64,000 nucleotides of DNA from Mariprofundus sp. UBA1536. Lineage in GTDB: Bacteria; Pseudomonadota; Zetaproteobacteria; Mariprofundales; Mariprofundaceae. How positions within the stretch are numbered: the first letter of the stretch is position 1; every line of letters starts with the position of its first letter. The notes under the pieces were generated by a model that saw only the letters and a program-made list of their open reading frames with translations, ran no database searches and was not told the origin of the DNA. This document shows positions 33,111 to 42,004 of this stretch, in pieces. Position numbers and translations under genes: made by a program. The stretch is taken from positions 1 to 64,000 of the forward strand of contig DCPU01000003.1 in the NCBI GenBank assembly GCA_002323245.1, written 5' to 3'.

Positions 33111-34085
33111 TTAAGCGTTGGCTACGCGGCGTGTTGAAGGCGTATCTTTGGTTTCAGGGCGAATGCCCAATTTGGCAAACAAAGCTTTGTCTTCATTGGC
33201 TTCGTTGTTGCCAGTGGTGAGTAATTTCTCACCGTAAAAAATAGAGTTGGCACCAGCCAAAAAGCAAAGCGATTGCATTTCTTCGCTCATTACTTCACGG
33301 CCAGCTGACAAACGCACATGCGAAGATGGCATGGTAATGCGCGCAACAGCAATGGTGCGGATAAAATCAAAATTATCCAAATCGGCGACATCAGCCATGG
33401 GTGTACCTTCTACCTTCACCAACATATTGATTGGCACAGACTCAGGATGCGGATTCATACGCGCCAATTGCGCCACCATGCCCGCGCGATTTTTCAAGGC
33501 TTCGCCCATACCCACAATGCCACCACAGCAAACGCTCATGCCTTCAGCTCGAACATTTTTCAGTGTATTCAGGCGATCTTCATAAGTGCGGGTGGAAATA
33601 ATATCCTTATAAAATTCAGGGTCGGTATCGAGATTATGGTTGTAATAATCAAGGCCAGCAGCTTTAAGCTTTTTGGCTTGCTCGGCATCAAGCATGCCCA
33701 AGGTAGCGCAAGCTTCCATGTCCATGGCTTTGACTTCTTTGATCATGTCGAGCACCAATTCAAAGGCACGGCCTTTGGGCTCACGCCAAGCAGCACCCAT
33801 ACAAAAACGTGATGCGCCTTTTTCTTTGGCAGCAGCAGCAGCTTTCATCACCTCTTCTTTTTTCATTAAAAGTTCGGATTCAAGGCTGGTATCATAACGT
33901 GAAGATTGCGGGCAATACTTACAATCTTCAGGGCAACCGCCTGTTTTGATGGATAAAAGTGTAGAGAGCTGTACTTGATTGGGATCAAAATAAACACGAT
34001 GCGCTTGTTGCGCTTGAAACATCAAATCATTAAACGGAAGTTCAAATAGTTTTACAATTTCGTCCACTGTCCAATCAAAGCGCAT
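33111..34085 (-). CDS. bioB: biotin synthase
   Basis: A radical SAM enzyme of about 324 residues that inserts sulfur into dethiobiotin. The radical-SAM cluster motif CPEDCKYCPQS is present, as are the [2Fe-2S] ligands in MEACATLGML, MSVCCGGIVGMGE and the conserved YNHNLDTDPEFY. The start at 34085 (MRFDW) is preferred because GGAG lies just upstream; the in-frame ATG at 34097 contains that site. It is upstream of argH on the same strand, 26 bases apart. No other bio genes are adjacent. Confidence 0.97.
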   Translation of the reverse strand: MRFDWTVDEIVKLFELPFNDLMFQAQQAHRVYFDPNQVQLSTLLSIKTGGCPEDCKYCPQSSRYDTSLESELLMKKEEVMKAAAAAKEKGASRFCMGAAWREPKGRAFELVLDMIKEVKAMDMEACATLGMLDAEQAKKLKAAGLDYYNHNLDTDPEFYKDIISTRTYEDRLNTLKNVRAEGMSVCCGGIVGMGEALKNRAGMVAQLARMNPHPESVPINMLVKVEGTPMADVADLDNFDFIRTIAVARITMPSSHVRLSAGREVMSEEMQSLCFLAGANSIFYGEKLLTTGNNEANEDKALFAKLGIRPETKDTPSTRRVANA

Positions 34086-34105
34086 GTATTTCTCCATATA
34101 CCACT

Positions 34106-34138
34106 AAAAAACAGGGCGCAACCTAAACGGAAGCGCCC
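34106..34138 (-). terminator. rho-independent terminator after fadL
   Basis: On the minus strand, GGGCGC and GCGCCC form a 6-bp stem (34114-34119 with 34133-34138) around a 13-base loop, followed closely by six T (34106-34111). It lies between the fadL stop and the bioB start, so it ends the volA-fadL transcript and isolates bioB. Confidence 0.7.
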
Positions 34139-34174
34139 AAAGAATAAACCGTAACTTATTTGTCTAATTGAAAA

Positions 34175-35392
34175 CTAGAAATGATACGTTACGCCGCCTG
34201 CAATCAAGTGAACTACTGATTTATAAACACCATGATATGCAGCATTGGTTGGCGCAGCAGCTGTTCTATCTGCAAGCCATACATACGCATAAGCCAAATC
34301 CATCGTTAAATTATCTGAGAAGTCTTTGCCATAACCCAGGCTAACCAATTGCCTATCATTGCCAGGCAATCTCGGAGAGAAGTCAGTTGCATTCACTGGT
34401 GTTGGATCGTTGGTGTAACCCACACGAACCTTGGTATTCTGATTATACGCATATTCAACACCCAAACGAATTGCAGTTGTTGCTTTCCAGTTTTCAGGAA
34501 TAGTCGATGTTGTACCAGTAGCGATATTTAAGGTGGATGGATCATAATCAATCACAATTTCATTAAATTTTTCCCAGTTTATGCGATCAGCCTGAACACT
34601 CACTAGCCAGTTGCGGCTGGGACTAAAAGTGATTGCCGCTGTGATCAAATCCGGGAATGTCACAGAAGTGTTTGCATTAGCACCAATACCTTCCAGACCC
34701 AAAATCGCCATACCTGGACCTCCAACAGCTGTACCGGAAATATCAACTTTGACACTGGAGCGGTAGCTCAAGCCAACACTAAACGCATCGGCTTTATACA
34801 AAGCCGCAATATTCCCACCAAAACCATCACCGGAACCACCAATCTTCAACGACTGTCCGTCCAAATGCACCTTAAAGGCATTGTAATAGGAAAATCCTGC
34901 TGCCACAGACAAATTGTCGTTCATCTGAAAAGCCACATTTGGATTCACATGCACAGCTTGAATTTCTGAGAACGTGACACTGTCTGCCCCCGCTGCAAGT
35001 TGAGAAAACGGTGCACCCGAATCTGTCCAATCCACAGACAAACCAAACGGCGAATTCACACCCAGACCAAAGCTAAGCTTCGAATTCTCTAATCCATATC
35101 GCGCGTAAGCTTGCGGTACAACATGCACACCCTTCGTTGCTGAATACGTTTGCCCACCCGCCTCAAAATCATTGAGTGGATAAACCAATGTTGCACTCAC
35201 CGATGCATTATTTTCTTGAAACGATAAACCGGCAGGGTTAAACCAGTTAGCGGAAGCGTCATCAGCAATCGCAGAGAAGGCGTTACCCATGCCCATAGCT
35301 TTGGCTCCTTGCTCAGGAATCATGTACCCACTGGCAAGTGCTTGTGAGCTACACAGAAGTAGCGCAGCTATCGTAATAGCAGTTTTTTTCAT
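34175..35392 (-). CDS. fadL: FadL-type outer-membrane long-chain fatty-acid transporter
   Basis: About 405 residues: signal peptide (MKKTAITIAALLLCSSQALA), then the FadL N-terminal hatch, SGYMIPEQGAKAMGMGNAFS followed by NPAGLS with the conserved NPA turn. The rest is a 14-strand-type barrel ending in the aromatic VTYHF. FadL proteins admit long-chain fatty acids or other hydrophobic compounds by lateral diffusion. The start at 35392 has GGGGG upstream. It is 51 bases after a VolA-like lipase gene on the same strand, and that pairing suggests cleavage of lipids at the cell surface and import of the released acyl chains. Confidence 0.9.
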   Translation of the reverse strand: MKKTAITIAALLLCSSQALASGYMIPEQGAKAMGMGNAFSAIADDASANWFNPAGLSFQENNASVSATLVYPLNDFEAGGQTYSATKGVHVVPQAYARYGLENSKLSFGLGVNSPFGLSVDWTDSGAPFSQLAAGADSVTFSEIQAVHVNPNVAFQMNDNLSVAAGFSYYNAFKVHLDGQSLKIGGSGDGFGGNIAALYKADAFSVGLSYRSSVKVDISGTAVGGPGMAILGLEGIGANANTSVTFPDLITAAITFSPSRNWLVSVQADRINWEKFNEIVIDYDPSTLNIATGTTSTIPENWKATTAIRLGVEYAYNQNTKVRVGYTNDPTPVNATDFSPRLPGNDRQLVSLGYGKDFSDNLTMDLAYAYVWLADRTAAAPTNAAYHGVYKSVVHLIAGGVTYHF

Positions 35393-35443
35393 AACCAAGC
35401 CCCCAGAGATAGTGTTTGAGTAATCGTTAGGATATTTCATATC

Positions 35444-37489
35444 TTACTCCGTAACCGTTGTGCTGCTGGTAGCAATCAAACCTGCAGCTAAGAATGTAGC
35501 CATATCTGTTTGCATAGCAGTTGTCGCTGCAGCTGAGTCTGTTGGACTTAAGAATGAGCTATGGGTGCCCGCTGTATAGTTAATAAAGCTATTTACGGAT
35601 TGCGGTGAGGCTAACACTGAAGGCCAGCCAGTCGCACCGTTGCCACTTACCTGAGCAAGACCCATATTTGCTGATAAAATATCTGTTTGGGTATTGGGAA
35701 CAACGGCATCCGGAGTCGTCTTCATCAGGAATATACTTCTTGTGCCAGCTGTTGCTGCATAGTTGATTGGGTCTGCGTCATCAACCACTGTCTGGGCAGC
35801 CACCATAAATGAGCCATAATCTGCAGAGCCAGTCGCAACACCTTTTGCAAGTAAACCTGCATTAACATCAGGAGAAATGCTAACTGAGTTTTGAAGAATA
35901 TCGGTATAGACCCCACCAGGATTGGCCAAAACACCACGCACAATTGCTGGCTCAACGGCCATAAACATGGTACCTAAAATACCACCGTTGGAGTGGCCTA
36001 CAAATTTAAACCCTGCTTGTGGAATATCAGCTACAGCATCAGCGCCTGGTGCACCAGTGGTATTATTCACTACATCCATGGTTTGAATTTCCAACAAACG
36101 AGTCAAATGCACCAAATCCAGCACGGACTGACGCACATTATCTCTAGCCGTCAGCAAGGACGCCAGATTCAAATAATGCTTACCGCTAGTGTCTGCCACA
36201 CCATCAGGGCCAAGAGCACCAGTAGTATTATTGTAATAATCAAGACCAAAGGTCCGGCTACCATGAAGAACTGCATCAATCGCAATCGTTGCAAAACCAG
36301 CTGTTGCTAGCGTATTTGCCACGCCAAACACCACTGATTTATCCACAGTAAAACCATGTTGAAAAATCACCACTGGCCATCCACCAGCAGGTGCCGGGCT
36401 TGCTGGAATCGTCATCAAGAAAGGTACCGTTTGCGTAGACTTAAGTGTAGGCAATGCCGTCGCAGGATTTAAAATTTCAAACTTTCCGGTTAGCGGCGCT
36501 GTTGGATTAGCTGAACTGTAAGCATCCAGGAAATATGGAAGTTTGACTGCACCAATCACTACCGATGCAACGTTAGCTACAGCAGCAGTAGGAACGTTAT
36601 TAACAGTTGCGAATGTAGATGCTGGCAAAACACCTAGATTACCAGTTGCACCCGAAGGTGTTACTGGGAATGTAATAAAATCTGCTCCTGTAACATTCGC
36701 TGCGCTTGTTGCCTGCACTGCGGCTAAGACAGCACCAACAGTTTGAGTTTTAAAAGACCACGCCACCACCACATCAGCTGCTGCTATCGTAGGTGTCGCC
36801 AGCGCACTAGCTACGCCCAGCATCGCTTGATTTAATTGGCGAAGGCCTTCCAACTGCCCTGCAGTTGCATCATCGCGACCAGGTACTTGGCTTGCCCCAT
36901 AAGGGTCAACCAATGCTGTAGGACTTTTAAGTATAGTATACAACGCTGAGGGGCGAGCAGATTCGCCCGAAGTTGATTTCAGTGAATTGGAAACAATTAC
37001 CATATAGTTTGTATTTGATTTGAGTGGCTTGATGGGCTTAATAACCAACAACTTATCATTCGTTGGTGATGGAAGTGCCACAAAATCTGTGCCGTTGAGC
37101 AACTCAGCGGTAATACCTGTAACAGCAAAACTATTGAATATGCCGGCATCAGTAACCTCAAAAACACGTACTGCAGCTGCCACTGTTGTGGCATCAATAG
37201 GCAATGCGAAAGTTGTAGTAATAGGTGCTATTGTAGAAAAACCATCTAAAGCGTTTATGCCAACTTTTGGGTCAGATATATCAGCAGCGTCAACCACGGT
37301 AATATTGACAGTACCATCTGTTGAGCCTGCAAATAAAATATTATTAGGAAAGGGTATGATGCCATCTGTGGTACTGTATATTGCTTCCATTGGAGCCGTT
37401 GTACTTATCGTACCAGGACCCGCATCTTCTTTTGTACAAGCCGTTAAAATAGCGAAACTCGCTAACAGCAGCATTGAAAAAATCCTCAT
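35444..37489 (-). CDS. VolA/Pla-1-like surface lipoprotein lipase
   Basis: A 681-residue lipoprotein: lipobox in FAILTACT, then an N-terminal beta-domain of the virulence-factor-lipase type (PFPNNILFAG, Asp-rich), and a C-terminal alpha/beta hydrolase. Visible are an oxyanion region VVIFQHGFTVDKS, the nucleophile elbow VGHSNGGILG, an acid region around KTTPDAVVPN and a late His in AGTHSSFLS. Two near-identical short segments (NNTTGALGPDGVADT and NNTTGAPGADAVADI) look like a loop duplication. In Vibrio cholerae VolA, a surface-exposed lysophospholipase of this family, is linked to a fadL gene, just as here. The start at 37489 follows GGGAGGTG. Confidence 0.85.
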   Translation of the reverse strand: MRIFSMLLLASFAILTACTKEDAGPGTISTTAPMEAIYSTTDGIIPFPNNILFAGSTDGTVNITVVDAADISDPKVGINALDGFSTIAPITTTFALPIDATTVAAAVRVFEVTDAGIFNSFAVTGITAELLNGTDFVALPSPTNDKLLVIKPIKPLKSNTNYMVIVSNSLKSTSGESARPSALYTILKSPTALVDPYGASQVPGRDDATAGQLEGLRQLNQAMLGVASALATPTIAAADVVVAWSFKTQTVGAVLAAVQATSAANVTGADFITFPVTPSGATGNLGVLPASTFATVNNVPTAAVANVASVVIGAVKLPYFLDAYSSANPTAPLTGKFEILNPATALPTLKSTQTVPFLMTIPASPAPAGGWPVVIFQHGFTVDKSVVFGVANTLATAGFATIAIDAVLHGSRTFGLDYYNNTTGALGPDGVADTSGKHYLNLASLLTARDNVRQSVLDLVHLTRLLEIQTMDVVNNTTGAPGADAVADIPQAGFKFVGHSNGGILGTMFMAVEPAIVRGVLANPGGVYTDILQNSVSISPDVNAGLLAKGVATGSADYGSFMVAAQTVVDDADPINYAATAGTRSIFLMKTTPDAVVPNTQTDILSANMGLAQVSGNGATGWPSVLASPQSVNSFINYTAGTHSSFLSPTDSAAATTAMQTDMATFLAAGLIATSSTTVTE

Positions 37490-37633
37490 ACACACCTCCC
37501 AGTGCCAATCAATTCTTACGTTATTTTTATAGCTTACAATTATCCGTTTATCAAATCGTCCGTTGTACCTCTGAAGTTTCGATACCATAATCGGCGCGGA
37601 ATATTTTATCAATTCATATCAAGCGAGTTATCC

Positions 37634-38671
37634 ATGCCTAAGATTTACGCTCAATCTGCACAAGCCAAACAAGCACTTAAGCTTGTTACTGAACTACAAA
37701 ACCGTTTTGTCACTAAGCTTGAAACCGCTTCAACTGCACTAAAACTACCTCAGAAATTTCAAGCCGTTGAATGGCAGCGCGATGAGGGAACCCATGGCGG
37801 AGGCATTCGTTTTGAGACTGCAGATGGGCTGATGATAGGCCGCGGCTCTGTGAATGTTTCACAAGTGCATTATGATGAAAATCCAGATAAAAAATTGGGT
37901 TCTGCCACTGCTATTTCGACGATTATTCACCCTAATCACCCCCTTGCACCCAGCGTGCATATTCATATCAGCTGGACAGAAATGAAATCTGGGCATGGCT
38001 ATTGGCGGATGATGGCTGATTTAAACCCTGCCAATGAAGACCCCAAGGCCACGGCCTTGTTTTTATCAACATTACAACAAGCTGCACCCAAGCAATTTGA
38101 TGAAGCTAAAGCCCAAGGTGAGCGCTATTTCTATATCCCTGCCCTCAAGCGTCATCGCGGTGTTGCCCACTTTTATTTAGAAAGTTACGCCACCGACAAT
38201 GCAGAAGATGATTTCAATCTCGCCCAATCAGTGGGTGAAACTGCGATTGATACTTATGTAAATATTTTGCAAGCGAGCTTAACGGATGCAAGAGAAGCCA
38301 CTGCCACTGAAATCCAAGCGCAGAGTGATTACCACACCCTCTATTTCTTCCAGGTCTTAACTCTGGATCGCGGTACAACCACAGGCTTGCTCGTACACAA
38401 CCAAAATGATGTTGGCATTCTCGGATCATTACCTGCAATGCTGGATAAAACACTACTTCAATCATGGAAAGAGCGACTTGAAACGCCACAAGATTTATTG
38501 CTACAAAGCTTACTTGATGCCTTGCCAAACAGCCCACACGTACGCATCGATGAAGCAGCCAAAGCCAAATTAGCGCAAGCAGTGCGTGTGTTTTATCAGC
38601 AATACCCTGACGCCATCAATATGCAAGCTTCAGGACATATCACACCACCAACTGTTAAAAATCATAGTTAA
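37634..38671 (+). CDS. hemF: divergent coproporphyrinogen III oxidase, aerobic type
   Basis: About 345 residues. It aligns by eye with HemF in order: EWQRDEGTHGGGIRF, GRGSVNVSQVHYDENP, TIIHPNHPLAPSVHIHISW (catalytic His region), RYFYIPALKRHRGVAHFY and LTLDRGTTTGLLV (Asp of the WDRGT motif). HemF oxidatively decarboxylates coproporphyrinogen III using O2. Several normally invariant residues differ (LNP for DLTP, LDRGT for WDRGT), so it is a distant member and might act on a related substrate. The start at 37634 is chosen by homology; an in-frame upstream start would extend into the promoter region shared with the lipase gene. Confidence 0.75.
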   Translation: MPKIYAQSAQAKQALKLVTELQNRFVTKLETASTALKLPQKFQAVEWQRDEGTHGGGIRFETADGLMIGRGSVNVSQVHYDENPDKKLGSATAISTIIHPNHPLAPSVHIHISWTEMKSGHGYWRMMADLNPANEDPKATALFLSTLQQAAPKQFDEAKAQGERYFYIPALKRHRGVAHFYLESYATDNAEDDFNLAQSVGETAIDTYVNILQASLTDAREATATEIQAQSDYHTLYFFQVLTLDRGTTTGLLVHNQNDVGILGSLPAMLDKTLLQSWKERLETPQDLLLQSLLDALPNSPHVRIDEAAKAKLAQAVRVFYQQYPDAINMQASGHITPPTVKNHS

Positions 38672-38763
38672 GATGCGCTGGACTTGTGCATAAGCCTAGC
38701 TAAACTCTCAAAGTTACATCAAACAAACATTTAATTAATTATTCACCCATAAAGGAAACGTTC

Positions 38764-40158
38764 ATGCTTCAGCACTTATCATCAACGCAAGTCATTGTTT
38801 TAGCCGCAGGAAAAGGCTCGCGCATGTTTTCCACCAAGCCAAAAGTGCTTCACCATGTCTTGGGAAAATCGATGCTTGAGCATGTGTTACATACCGCTGA
38901 AGATTTACAGCCTGAGTCTGTTACTTTGATTGCTGGTCACGGCATCGACCAAGTCAAAACCCACATTGGTGAACCTGAAAATCTCCATTGGGTGGAGCAA
39001 CGTGAACAGTTAGGTACTGGCCATGCCGTACTTCAAGCCGAAAACGCACCCAGCCAAGCGGACACCACTTTAATTATATGCGGCGATACCCCCCTGCTGA
39101 AAAGCGAGTCTTTGGCTGCTTTTGTCAAAGCACACCAAACCCACCAAGCTGATATTTCAGTGCTTTCCGCCATGGTTAAAAACCCAACAGGTTATGGCCG
39201 CATTGTTCGCGACGCATCCGGTGAAGTGGTTGCTATTGTTGAAGAAAAAGACGCCACTGATACGCAACGAGAGATCCAAGAAATCAGCAGCGGTATTTTT
39301 TGCGTGAATCGTGCAAAGCTTTTTACATGGTTACACCGCGTTGAAAACAACAATGCGCAACAAGAATATTATTTGCCAGACATCCTCAAACTTGCGATTG
39401 CTGAAAAGAAAAAAGCCCTTGCTGTCGTCATCGCCAACCCACGGGAAGTGATTGGCATTAACGACAGAAGCCAATTGGCAGCAGCTGAAAAAATCATGCA
39501 GCGTGAAATTATCCGCGAATGGCAAATCAAAGGCGTCACCGTGGAACAAGCCGATACCGTGCGCATTGAAGCCAAGGTGAAAATTGGTATTGATTCGGTG
39601 ATTAAAGCGGGCACCCAACTTTTGGGCTCTACTCACTTGGGTGATGGCTGCGTCGTTGGTCCGTATGCTGTGTTGCAAGACAGCTGGTTAGAAGAAGGCA
39701 TTGTTATCGCGCCGTTTTCTCACTTGGAACGCACCAGTGTTGCTGATAAAGCTTCAATTGGCCCGTTTGCCCGTTTGCGCCCAGGCGCTAGGTTGGATGA
39801 AAACGTCAAAATCGGTAACTTCGTGGAAATCAAAGAAGCGATTATCGGTAAAGACAGCAAAGTGAATCACTTAAGCTACATCGGCGACACTGTGATGGGC
39901 GAAAATTGTAATATCGGGGCTGGCACCATTACCTGTAACTATGACGGCGCAAACAAACACAAAACCACGATCGGAGATGGCGTATTTGTCGGTTCTGATA
40001 CCAAGTTGATTGCACCGGTACAAATCGGCAACAACGCCACGATTGGTGCTGGCAGCATTATCACCAAATATGTACAAGAAGATGGCCTGACCTTGTCAGC
40101 CCGCCCCGAGCAACGCCATGTACAAAACTGGGTGCGCCCGAAAAAAGGACAACACTAA
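38764..40158 (+). CDS. glmU: bifunctional GlcNAc-1-P uridylyltransferase / glucosamine-1-P acetyltransferase
   Basis: A 464-residue two-domain enzyme making UDP-GlcNAc. The N-terminal pyrophosphorylase domain has VIVLAAGKGSRMFSTKPKVL and ICGDTPLL; the C-terminal left-handed beta-helix acetyltransferase has the catalytic region NFVEIKEAIIGKDSKVNHLS with YIGDTVMGENCNIGAGTITC. The product feeds peptidoglycan (murA is in the window) and lipopolysaccharide. Its stop is directly followed by the glmS start, so the two are an operon. Confidence 0.97.
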   Translation: MLQHLSSTQVIVLAAGKGSRMFSTKPKVLHHVLGKSMLEHVLHTAEDLQPESVTLIAGHGIDQVKTHIGEPENLHWVEQREQLGTGHAVLQAENAPSQADTTLIICGDTPLLKSESLAAFVKAHQTHQADISVLSAMVKNPTGYGRIVRDASGEVVAIVEEKDATDTQREIQEISSGIFCVNRAKLFTWLHRVENNNAQQEYYLPDILKLAIAEKKKALAVVIANPREVIGINDRSQLAAAEKIMQREIIREWQIKGVTVEQADTVRIEAKVKIGIDSVIKAGTQLLGSTHLGDGCVVGPYAVLQDSWLEEGIVIAPFSHLERTSVADKASIGPFARLRPGARLDENVKIGNFVEIKEAIIGKDSKVNHLSYIGDTVMGENCNIGAGTITCNYDGANKHKTTIGDGVFVGSDTKLIAPVQIGNNATIGAGSIITKYVQEDGLTLSARPEQRHVQNWVRPKKGQH

Positions 40159-41994
40159 ATGTGCGGAATTATCGGCGCTGTTTCTAGCGGTAACGTAGAG
40201 CATATTTTATTGCAGGCCCTTAAAACCATGGAATACCGTGGTTATGATAGTGCGGGTGTTTGCATCATCCATGATGAAAAAAGTGGCCTGCAAACCACCA
40301 AAACCAAAGGGAAACTGATTCACTTAGAACAAGCACTGCAACAAAAACCTCTTTTGGGTGGATTAGGCATTGGCCATACCCGCTGGGCAACCCATGGCGC
40401 ACCTGAAGCAATCAACGCCCATCCGCATCAAACTGAAAATATTGCCGTAGTTCACAATGGCATTATCGAAAACCATCAACAATTGCGCATTGAATTAAGC
40501 CAAAACGGCGCTCTGTTTGTTTCAGAAACAGATAGTGAAACCATCCCCTGGCTTTGGCAACGTGAACTCAGCAGCGCCAGCTCACCTGAAGCCGCCTTTT
40601 TAAACACACTCAATCTATTGCACGGTGCCTTCGCCATAGCGGCGATTCAAAAACACGATGCACAAACACTTTGGTTTGCCCGCCGTGGTAGCCCTTTACT
40701 TCTGGCAAGAGGAAAAAATGGTATCTTTGTGGCCTCTGATGCTTTGGCCGTTGCCAGCGAAGCAGAACAAGTGGCTTACTTACAAGAGGGCGAATGGGGT
40801 TACACCACGCTCAATACCACAAAAGTATTCAGCAAAGATGGTCAACCTGTTGAAATAAAATGGGAAAAAATTCCGCATATGATGACAGCTACAGGTAAAG
40901 GCCCTTATGCACATTATATGCTCAAAGAAATGCATGAGCAGCCCAGAGTTTTCCTGGATATCTTGAATGCTTACACTCAAAAAGATGGCACCATCAACTT
41001 CCCTCAAGCCAGCTTTATCAATGAAGTCGCCCTGCCCAACCGCATTATCATGGTAGCATGTGGCACTTCCTATCATGCCGCTTTAACTGCGCGCTATTGG
41101 ATTGAGCGTTATCTGAAAATACCAGTTGAAGTGGATGTCGCATCTGAATTTCGCTACCGCGACCCTGTCATTGGCAGCAATACCTGGCTTATCACCCTAT
41201 CGCAATCAGGAGAAACTGCAGACACGCTGGAAGCGCTTCGTCTGTTTAAGAAACAAACACCAGACAATCTATCATTGGCCTTTTGCAATGTACCCCATTC
41301 ATCGTTGGTACGTGAATCTTCAGGGCTCATTGAGCTTTTTGCTGGCCCTGAAATCGGTGTGGCATCAACCAAGGCATACACCGCACAACTTATGGCGCTA
41401 GCCCTTTTCTCTTTAAAGCTTGCCCATGTCGCCAAAGCTATGGACCAAAACACCATCCAAGGGCATATCCAAGCTTTGCACAAAGCAGCATTGGGTGCTG
41501 GCACCTTACTAGAAAATGCAGCCCAGTTTGATGGATTGACTCAACTCTTTTCACAATCACATGGTGCCTTATTTTTAGGTCGCGGCCCTTGTTACCCGCT
41601 GGCGCTCGAAGGCGCGCTAAAATTGAAGGAAATTTCATATTTGCATGCTGAAGGTTACCCAGCTGGTGAAATGAAACATGGCCCGATTGCTTTGATTGAT
41701 GAAAACTTACCCGTAGTGGTACTGGCTTTGCGCCAATATCATTTGGATAAAGTCATTTCAAATCTACATGAGGTACAGGCGCGTGGGGCGAAAGTTATTT
41801 TAATTACCGACATTAACCCATCTGAACAGCCCAAAGATATGAATGCCATCGTGCAAATTCCTGAAGGCGATTTCTTCAGCGCTCCGTTGCTTGCAATTAT
41901 CCCACTTCAGTTTTTAGCTTATAATGTGGCAAGATCCAAAGGCACTGATGTGGATCAACCAAGAAATTTGGCCAAGTCGGTCACTGTTGAATAG
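40159..41994 (+). CDS. glmS: glutamine-fructose-6-phosphate aminotransferase
   Basis: A 611-residue enzyme that makes glucosamine-6-phosphate. The N-terminal class II amidotransferase begins MCGIIGAVSS with the nucleophile Cys directly after Met; GHTRWATHGAPEAINAHP follows. Two SIS sugar-isomerase domains contain VACGTSYHAALTARYWIE and SQSGETADTLEALR. The ATG follows the glmU stop with no gap, so expression is coupled. No glmS ribozyme-like leader is possible in this arrangement. Confidence 0.98.
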   Translation: MCGIIGAVSSGNVEHILLQALKTMEYRGYDSAGVCIIHDEKSGLQTTKTKGKLIHLEQALQQKPLLGGLGIGHTRWATHGAPEAINAHPHQTENIAVVHNGIIENHQQLRIELSQNGALFVSETDSETIPWLWQRELSSASSPEAAFLNTLNLLHGAFAIAAIQKHDAQTLWFARRGSPLLLARGKNGIFVASDALAVASEAEQVAYLQEGEWGYTTLNTTKVFSKDGQPVEIKWEKIPHMMTATGKGPYAHYMLKEMHEQPRVFLDILNAYTQKDGTINFPQASFINEVALPNRIIMVACGTSYHAALTARYWIERYLKIPVEVDVASEFRYRDPVIGSNTWLITLSQSGETADTLEALRLFKKQTPDNLSLAFCNVPHSSLVRESSGLIELFAGPEIGVASTKAYTAQLMALALFSLKLAHVAKAMDQNTIQGHIQALHKAALGAGTLLENAAQFDGLTQLFSQSHGALFLGRGPCYPLALEGALKLKEISYLHAEGYPAGEMKHGPIALIDENLPVVVLALRQYHLDKVISNLHEVQARGAKVILITDINPSEQPKDMNAIVQIPEGDFFSAPLLAIIPLQFLAYNVARSKGTDVDQPRNLAKSVTVE

Positions 41995-42004
41995 GATTTA
42001 AGAT

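Noticed and set aside
40150..40170. glmS ribozyme or leader
   Set aside because: glmS starts directly at the glmU stop, so there is no room for a leader element.
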